DNA of 64,000 bases from Atherix ibis (lineage: Eukaryota > Arthropoda > Insecta > Diptera > Athericidae), in NCBI GenBank assembly GCA_958298945.1, contig OY282606.1, positions 71,721,622-71,785,621 on the forward strand. Direction: 5' to 3'. Position 1 is the stretch's first letter, and each line of letters opens with the position of its first letter. The translations under genes and the position numbers were made by a program. The notes under the pieces are model-generated. The model did no database searches. It worked only from the letters and a program-made list of their open reading frames with translations, and was not told the origin of the DNA. Positions 58,561 through 64,000 of this stretch are shown one piece after another.

Positions 58561-59021
58561 TAATAAAGTTTTCAAGATAAAATTGTGAGTGATAATATTA
58601 TTAATTTCGCTGATCTAAATAAGGTTTAATTATTTTCAATCTCCCCTCACATATATAGCGACTCATCTTGAAAACACGACTTGGCCTATTTTTTAAGAGC
58701 ATGCATCAAAAATCAACATAGTCTTAATCAGCTGACAAAGACACACTGTCGCAATCAGAATAATCGTTATCACATACATTATGATAGTTGTAATAGCATT
58801 TTCCAATAAAATTTTGGCCTCATTATAAAAAATAGTAAATTATTGGCGTCATTTTAATATCCATCATCCAATAGAAGTTCCTCTTACACGTATTTAAACA
58901 ATTATATTTTCTTTTTTTTAACAAAACCCGAAATATTATCTCCTTCTAAAATAGTTGCTTTACTGCTTTTTGGCATCTTATACAGCCTTGTCCACCTATT
59001 CTAGTTTTTATTTAAAAATCC
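58561..59021. other. No gene recognised
   Basis: AT-rich spacer. Confidence 0.4.
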
Positions 59022-59366
59022 ATGAAAACATCATCGATAGTTGATTTACTACAATTTGCCCTTCAATTGTTTGAAAAAATCACCGAATTGCGACACTATT
59101 ATGGTCATGGCCATAGTGATGCCTTAAAATCGGTGTGGACATGGTCGTTGTGTTTATATTTATTAATGGACTGGGCTGGAAATAGCTTATTAGACTCTTC
59201 AATCAACATAATCGAAATTTACCCAAATGTAAAATATTTAATTGTATTTAAAAATGTTCGCACTATTTTTGTTTTGTCTTTAGCTTTTGGAAAAATTTCA
59301 AAGAAAATCGAAACTATACAAAAAAAAATCAAGATAAGCGTCGTATTGATATGTGAATATATGTAA
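59022..59366 (+). CDS. Hypothetical ORF, 114 residues
   Basis: I do not recognise this protein. It opens MKTSSIVDLLQFALQLFEKI, followed by a His-containing HYYGHGHSDALK, a Trp-rich hydrophobic stretch SVWTWSLCLYLLMDWAG (about residues 38-54), and a second hydrophobic stretch near 74-92 (FKNVRTIFVLSLAFG). It could be a single exon of a larger gene or a chance frame in AT-rich DNA. Unlike the neighbouring frames it is not an evident transposon shadow. No splice-consistent partner was found. Confidence 0.25.
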   Translation: MKTSSIVDLLQFALQLFEKITELRHYYGHGHSDALKSVWTWSLCLYLLMDWAGNSLLDSSINIIEIYPNVKYLIVFKNVRTIFVLSLAFGKISKKIETIQKKIKISVVLICEYM

Positions 59367-60289
59367 GTGCGGCAAACTCTGATGAATCCATCCATCATCA
59401 TCACCATCATGGTCTAAAGAGTTTACACATTGTGAAATCTCAAATCCGCCATAGCCCTCACTATTGGTATTATCGGAGAATACAATTTCCGATCTAATCG
59501 AATCTATTAGAGTATGGACTATGGTGACCATAGGAATAGAATTTTTAAAAATCCACCTTGCATTGAAGGAATAGTAATACTAACAAAAGAATAAATCTTA
59601 ACCACAAAAAGACGTGAAGGAAAATCTAAGAATCTGAAAGAAGAAAAAGAACTTATCCACTTTGACTTAACAACTGCTATTTTCGTATTTCTGAAAATCA
59701 GTCAACCGCAGTGGACTTATCTCACATGAGATGTGGGTGTGCATAACTAAAGTTCTCAATTTATGCAGTCAAAATTAACTTTCTGTCTATAATTGACTTT
59801 AGGCTTCTGAATAATGGTGAAAGAATACAAAGATTAAAACTGATAATTATATTCGCTTCAGAGTACACTAATTTTTTTTATTTACTTTGATTACGAAATC
59901 TACTATTTATGATAGAAAAGGTGTTTACAAAAAACATAAAATGTTGTCTATAATTTTCCATATTAATTTTATGGTTTAATTTTTTGTTAGCATATTTTAT
60001 AAATTTTCTCTTTTCACTAAAATTATTTTAATTTAACTAATTCTAAAAGAAGAACAAGGTTTTCTCATATAAAATTTAAAGTATGATAAATGCTCATAAT
60101 TCAAATTAATTTTTTTTTTTGGAATTTTTTTCTATTTTTCTTAGAAAATATTCTCTTTTTTTACAAATGTGTAGAAAAGTGGGTAGAAACTGATATAGAG
60201 AGGCAGACAATTGTTGTCCTAATATTTTTTCTTTGAAATTGTATAATAATAGTATTTATAAAGAGTGTAGCAAGAGGCATATAGTCTCA
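59367..60289. other. No gene recognised
   Basis: AT-rich; nothing recognisable. Confidence 0.4.
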
Positions 60290-61140
60290 AAACCCTTTTG
60301 GTAGATTGTCGAGTCATATTTGGCCATCTTACTCAGATGATATCGATAATAGTCAGTAAATAGCCTTAGGTCCGGTTTGATGCGCTTCAGGACCTCTACT
60401 GCCATTTTTTTTAGAAAATGTGATGAACTTTTTAGAGTAATTCATGCCCGGGGAGTTACTCTGCGTTTCTAGGACTCTATAACAGACCCCAAGTAGCTTT
60501 TTAGATAGCCGCAGAAAGGTTCTGGTCCAATTTGTAAAATATTTGCTCCCCTTTTGACAAGTTTTTCTGCTAGTTCGTTAGCCTCAATAGCCTCATGACC
60601 TGAGGTTACAATGTTGTATCTAATTAGCTGATTTAGGACCATAAGTATATCCCAAACTAACTTGAATTGAACATTAGATGAGACAAGAGCTTTCAATGCA
60701 GCTTGGATCATTCTGGTACCCTATCTATTACAAAGTTCTATGGCTTTGTAATAGAAAGGGTACCAGAATGGGGATGGGGATTTACCATGGGCCTTAGATA
60801 GACGGTAATAAGATCCAACTACACACGCCCCAACATCTGTATCCACTTTAGAACTATCTTTGTAAAAGACGGGGACTCCTTTTTCGAGTGACAGCCCCCT
60901 GTCCTTTCAAGTTAGCCGCTCCGTAAGAACCACTTTGAAAGACTGGTTTAAGTTAGGCTTCCTCGGAATAGCGTCCGCGAAATATTTGGCTTCCTGGATT
61001 TTTTTTGGGTCTTTTATAAACTTAAGATACCCAAACAGGTCGACTAGTTTAAGTGTTTTGGAATATTCCCTTTTAGCCGCTAGCCAATTAAAAAAATTCT
61101 CAAGTAGGCATGGTCCATGTTCTTGTGGCACCTTTAATAC
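60290..61140 (-). pseudogene. R1/LOA-like LINE: RNase H domain and C terminus
   Basis: Minus strand, N to C: KYFADAIPRKPNLNQSFKVV (61000-60930), KGVPVFYKDSSKVDTDVGAC (60880-60820; the usual YTDGSK has become YKDSSK), IQAALKALVSSNVQFKLVWD (60711-60650; QAALKAL block), GHEAIEANELAEKLVKRGAN (60600-60545; GHEGIEGNE-type block), IGPEPFCG, and after that LITDYYRYHLSKMAKYDSTI near 60345-60300. This is the RNase H domain and tail of an R1/LOA-type LINE. An inverted duplication (60709-60770) sits in the middle. Confidence 0.8.
60709..60770. repeat. 27-bp inverted duplication, 8-bp spacer, within RNase H
   Basis: Arms 60709-60735 and 60744-60770 (cattctggtaccct then attacaaag, and complement) match with one mismatch across ttctatgg. 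It lies between the SKAHG and IQAALKAL parts of the LINE RNase H domain. Confidence 0.92.
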
Positions 61141-61349
61141 CCAAGAACGTCAATTTTGAAACTTATGAAAAGTTGCTTGTCCTGTACGTTATGCAGCTGT
61201 AAACTACTAAACGAGAGCTGCATAGGTGATGATGTGTGTAATTATTGCTAGATATTACTACTAATATCATTTTTAGTTATAGAGCCCATATTTTACGGAA
61301 AATTTTAGACAAATCTAGATGGCTCTTGTTGCTCTATCTGTAGCTCTGG

Positions 61350-61810
61350 TAAGGTGCAAGTCCCTGATTAATTTGTTGGTTCCAAATAATCCCCTGGGTG
61401 TTTGGTCTCAGTAGATAACCATTCATCTTAACTTTGATGAGGTTATACTTTTTCTTCTTAGTGAAGGGAACTAGAAACTGTCCTGTAGGTTTAGGGCATT
61501 TTTGGACCAAAAATTTTGGACCAAAAATTAATCTGATGAATGGTTCTCTACTGAAGACAAACCATTCATCTTAACCTTGATGAGATTCAACTTTTTTCTT
61601 CTTGATCAAGCACCAATTGCCCACTAGGCTTAGGGCCTCTGCATTAGGCCTAAATGGTAAGGTGGGAGTTCCAGGTTAATTTTTGGTCCATAATGATCCC
61701 TAGATATTTGATCTCAGTAGATACTTTCAGTTCAGTTCTATTCATCTTGACCTTGATGAGGTTCAACTTTTGCTTCTTTGTGAATGGAACTTAAATTAGA
61801 TAATAAAGAG
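61350..61810 (-). repeat. Three copies of a LINE RT segment (YLG..D motif)
   Basis: The minus strand contains the KK..KYNLIKVKMNG-type sequence three times (about 61465-61400, 61610-61550, 61790-61735). Each is followed by a version of the segment encoding IKYLGIIMDQKLTW, best preserved at about 61720-61670. In R1-like LINEs these blocks occur once, downstream of the active site. It could be tandem duplication or three clustered fragments. Confidence 0.65.
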
Positions 61811-62043
61811 CATAAGCTTCTTGTTCTAGAACCAATATAAACTTGTGGACAAAAACTTGATTATTTAGCTAAGTTTACCAATTTTTTTTTGGGAAAAACT
61901 ATCTTTAAATGGATGTAATTTTTAAAATAATATTTTCCGTTTTTTTTTATTTTAAAAATTAATAAGTTTGTATGTGACTTTTGATTTCAATTTCGAATTC
62001 TACTTATGTCATATCATTTTTAAAAACTTTAATATGTTGAAAA

Positions 62044-62131
62044 TTTCAAGGTTACTCAAAAATTTTTTAATAAATTTTAAGATCAATAGTAATCTTGATC
62101 GTAAAATTTGAATTAATCCACATTTTAATGT
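62044..62131 (+). repeat. Second copy of the 88-bp insert seen at 58324-58411
   Basis: Starts tttcaaggttactcaaaaat and ends in cacattttaatgt; about two differences from the other copy. It carries gatcaatagtaatcttgatc, which has 6-bp inverted ends. Here it is not flanked by the 67-bp LINE repeat. Confidence 0.9.
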
Positions 62132-62133
62132 TA

Positions 62134-64000
62134 GATCACAGGGAGAATTTTTTAATCTGAAATTTTCTTGTTAGCAATCTTGACTTTATCTTAGTTGAAA
62201 TCATATGGCATTTTTTTAAATATAATTTTTTAAAAATTATTGTAAAATAACAACAAACCGCAAGGATTTAATTTTTTTATTTGAAAATTAGATCAATTGT
62301 CACCTTACTATCACATTATGTAAAATGTGCATAAAAAATATCTTTATTTGTCAATTTGATACTCGTATATGAATCCACAAAAATGTGTTTAAAAAAACGA
62401 AAAAGGATTATGATAAAAACTGTTTGATGCCCTATATCTTCTCTAGGTTAAGATAGCTCGACGAAAATTTAAAAAGTCATTAAAAATAAGTTATAATGAA
62501 AAAAAATTAGTAAGTATTTTTTTTAAATTTTACTATAATTTGATTCGGAATAGTAAAATTATCAACTTTAATACGGAAGTGAATTTCAGCATTGTCACGA
62601 GAATTACGAATTTACGTTTAGAAGTGTGAAATGTTTTTACAACGAAGGTGTTTATGTAAAAATGACTAAGATTGTTGTAATTATGCGAAGTGATTTAGTC
62701 AAATTTTTAATAAAATGCCTATGTTAGCAATGAATATATGCACTTTAATGACATTAAGACCTCTAAAGAATTTATGTTCTTCGGAAAAATAAATAATGAC
62801 ATTGTAGGTAATTTTTAAGAAATTTTTATATTCGCCCAAGTCTAATACTTTATATGATCATAATATAAGTACTATATTTGTTATGCTTTTATTTTTAGGA
62901 GTCAATATATATGTTGCCAGGATATATGGTCATTTTTCAATATCAAAATTTGAGTGTAAGGAACATGAAAATCTATTAATCTGGTTTAAATAAATATTTT
63001 CACTATTTCAGTAATTCGGTTATGAATATATACCTACTTTTTCGGAAAACTAATATTTGAGTTTTAGGTAAGGATCGATAGTTTAAAAATTATGGTAATT
63101 GGCATGAAAGATTTCCATAATAATCATCAACGGCGCAATATCCGGGAGTGCGGTGTAGAGTTTCAGAATCTGTCACGCATCGGGGTCTTTCAAGTTGTCA
63201 ATCCAAACATTTTTTAAGCATCCTGATAATGGCTGAGGTAGCCTCATTATTTGTGACCATAAACGTAGCCATTGAAGATTTTTTAGACCGGATCGTCCAT
63301 AATATATACGGATTAAGTGTCTATCCCACCATAGATCACTTTTGGTAGCGCTTCATGATCTCATCTTTAAATAGGATCCCAATACAATGGGACAAAATAT
63401 CCTTCGTGGATACTCCTCTCTTTTGAAGAGAAGCAATTTAGATTCACTTTATCTAGTTTGGCTCTGTTAGCTTCCAGTTGCGATTCTTGACCCTAGATGG
63501 AAAATTATTTATTCAACCCTTTCACTGCTAGTTGGTCTTGGAAGATTTTCAAGGATTTCTAAATTGGATTGAGTTCTCTTCTAGAAAAGAACATAAAGTA
63601 AAAATAGTCGCAAAATTAATTATGTCAAAATGACAAATAAAATATATAAAAAGAGGGCAAAGATGATACTTCAGATTTGGAATTTGGGCCGCTAAGATTA
63701 AGCTTACATTGAATGATATGATGACTTAGGATCAAGCTTATATACTTCTACTTTCAGGCCAATAAAGTAACTATAATTTTTTTATGTGGTTCAATATAAA
63801 AATTCCATAGAATTCTGTCAAATTTTTACCTAACCTCTTGGATCACAAGAGAACTATAGATGTCGCAATTATCTTAGATAATATTCTTATCCAATGACAA
63901 CCAAACAATATATCCCACAGATCCCAAATAGAAAGCACCTTTTATTAATTATGTTTAGATTTTTATGAATAAAAAGAAAATCTCTTTATTAAGTACAAGT
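62134..64000. other. AT-rich, no gene clearly recognised
   Basis: Mostly A/T-rich. 63130-63500 is less AT-rich and has minus-strand frames (for example PLSGCLKNVWIDNLKDPDA) that could be a worn LINE endonuclease end, but the match is too weak to call. Confidence 0.35.

Noticed and set aside
63140..63500. LINE endonuclease end on the minus strand
   Set aside because: Only a vague resemblance to the DNL.SDH-type region; no catalytic residue can be placed.
1..64000. CRISPR arrays, bacterial operons, phage or prokaryotic features
   Set aside because: Introns, LINEs with poly(A), mariners and an insect OBP show a eukaryotic genome. The only regular arrays are the minisatellite and short tandem duplications.

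Overview
The window is AT-rich, intron-bearing eukaryotic DNA, almost certainly from an insect. It holds one spliced host gene, an odorant-binding protein, in a dense field of insect-type transposable elements. I cannot fix the insect order from the sequence.

Layout. 1-2000: AT-rich, with one tRNA-like fossil. 2001-5318 (minus): a long single-ORF LINE (APE endonuclease plus reverse transcriptase, RTE/BovB-like) with a poly(A) tail. Its 5' end carries a full-length 5S-rRNA-like head followed by a tRNA-type T arm. 5721-8658: two complete mariners in tandem, the second with an intact 350-residue transposase. 9118-19470: decayed Tc1/mariner and LINE remnants, a 150-bp near-perfect palindrome at 12.2 kb and a 42/21-bp coding-compatible minisatellite at 12.65-12.95 kb. 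23.8-24.7 kb: a rearranged fold-back mariner. 26.9-30.0 kb: two R1-like LINE fragments. 31.3-34.7 kb: the four-exon odorant-binding protein gene, whose second intron holds two dead transposons. 36.7-40.3 kb: a jockey-like LINE split by two separate DNA-transposon insertions. 42.6-50.5 kb: more LINE relics in both orientations. 50.6-51.8 and 56.7-58.0 kb: two further copies of the 24-kb mariner family, the second inserted in a jockey LINE. 59.0 kb: an unassigned ORF. 60.3-61.8 kb: an R1-like LINE RNase H and RT tail.

How it fits together. Apart from the odorant-binding protein there is no pathway here; the interactions are between parasites. LINEs are platforms for mariner insertion, and paralogous LINE copies in the window act as empty-site references. 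Two mariner copies share the same loss of the third catalytic aspartate, implying movement by transposase supplied in trans. A recurring theme is short, near-perfect inverted duplications with 7-23-bp spacers (12.2, 36.4, 46.1, 50.0, 50.6, 55.05 and 60.7 kb), the signature expected of template-switch or snap-back synthesis.

The strongest candidate for something undescribed is the LINE with its own 5S-derived Pol III-type head. The shared catalytic-dead mariner subfamily and the inverted-duplication pattern come next.
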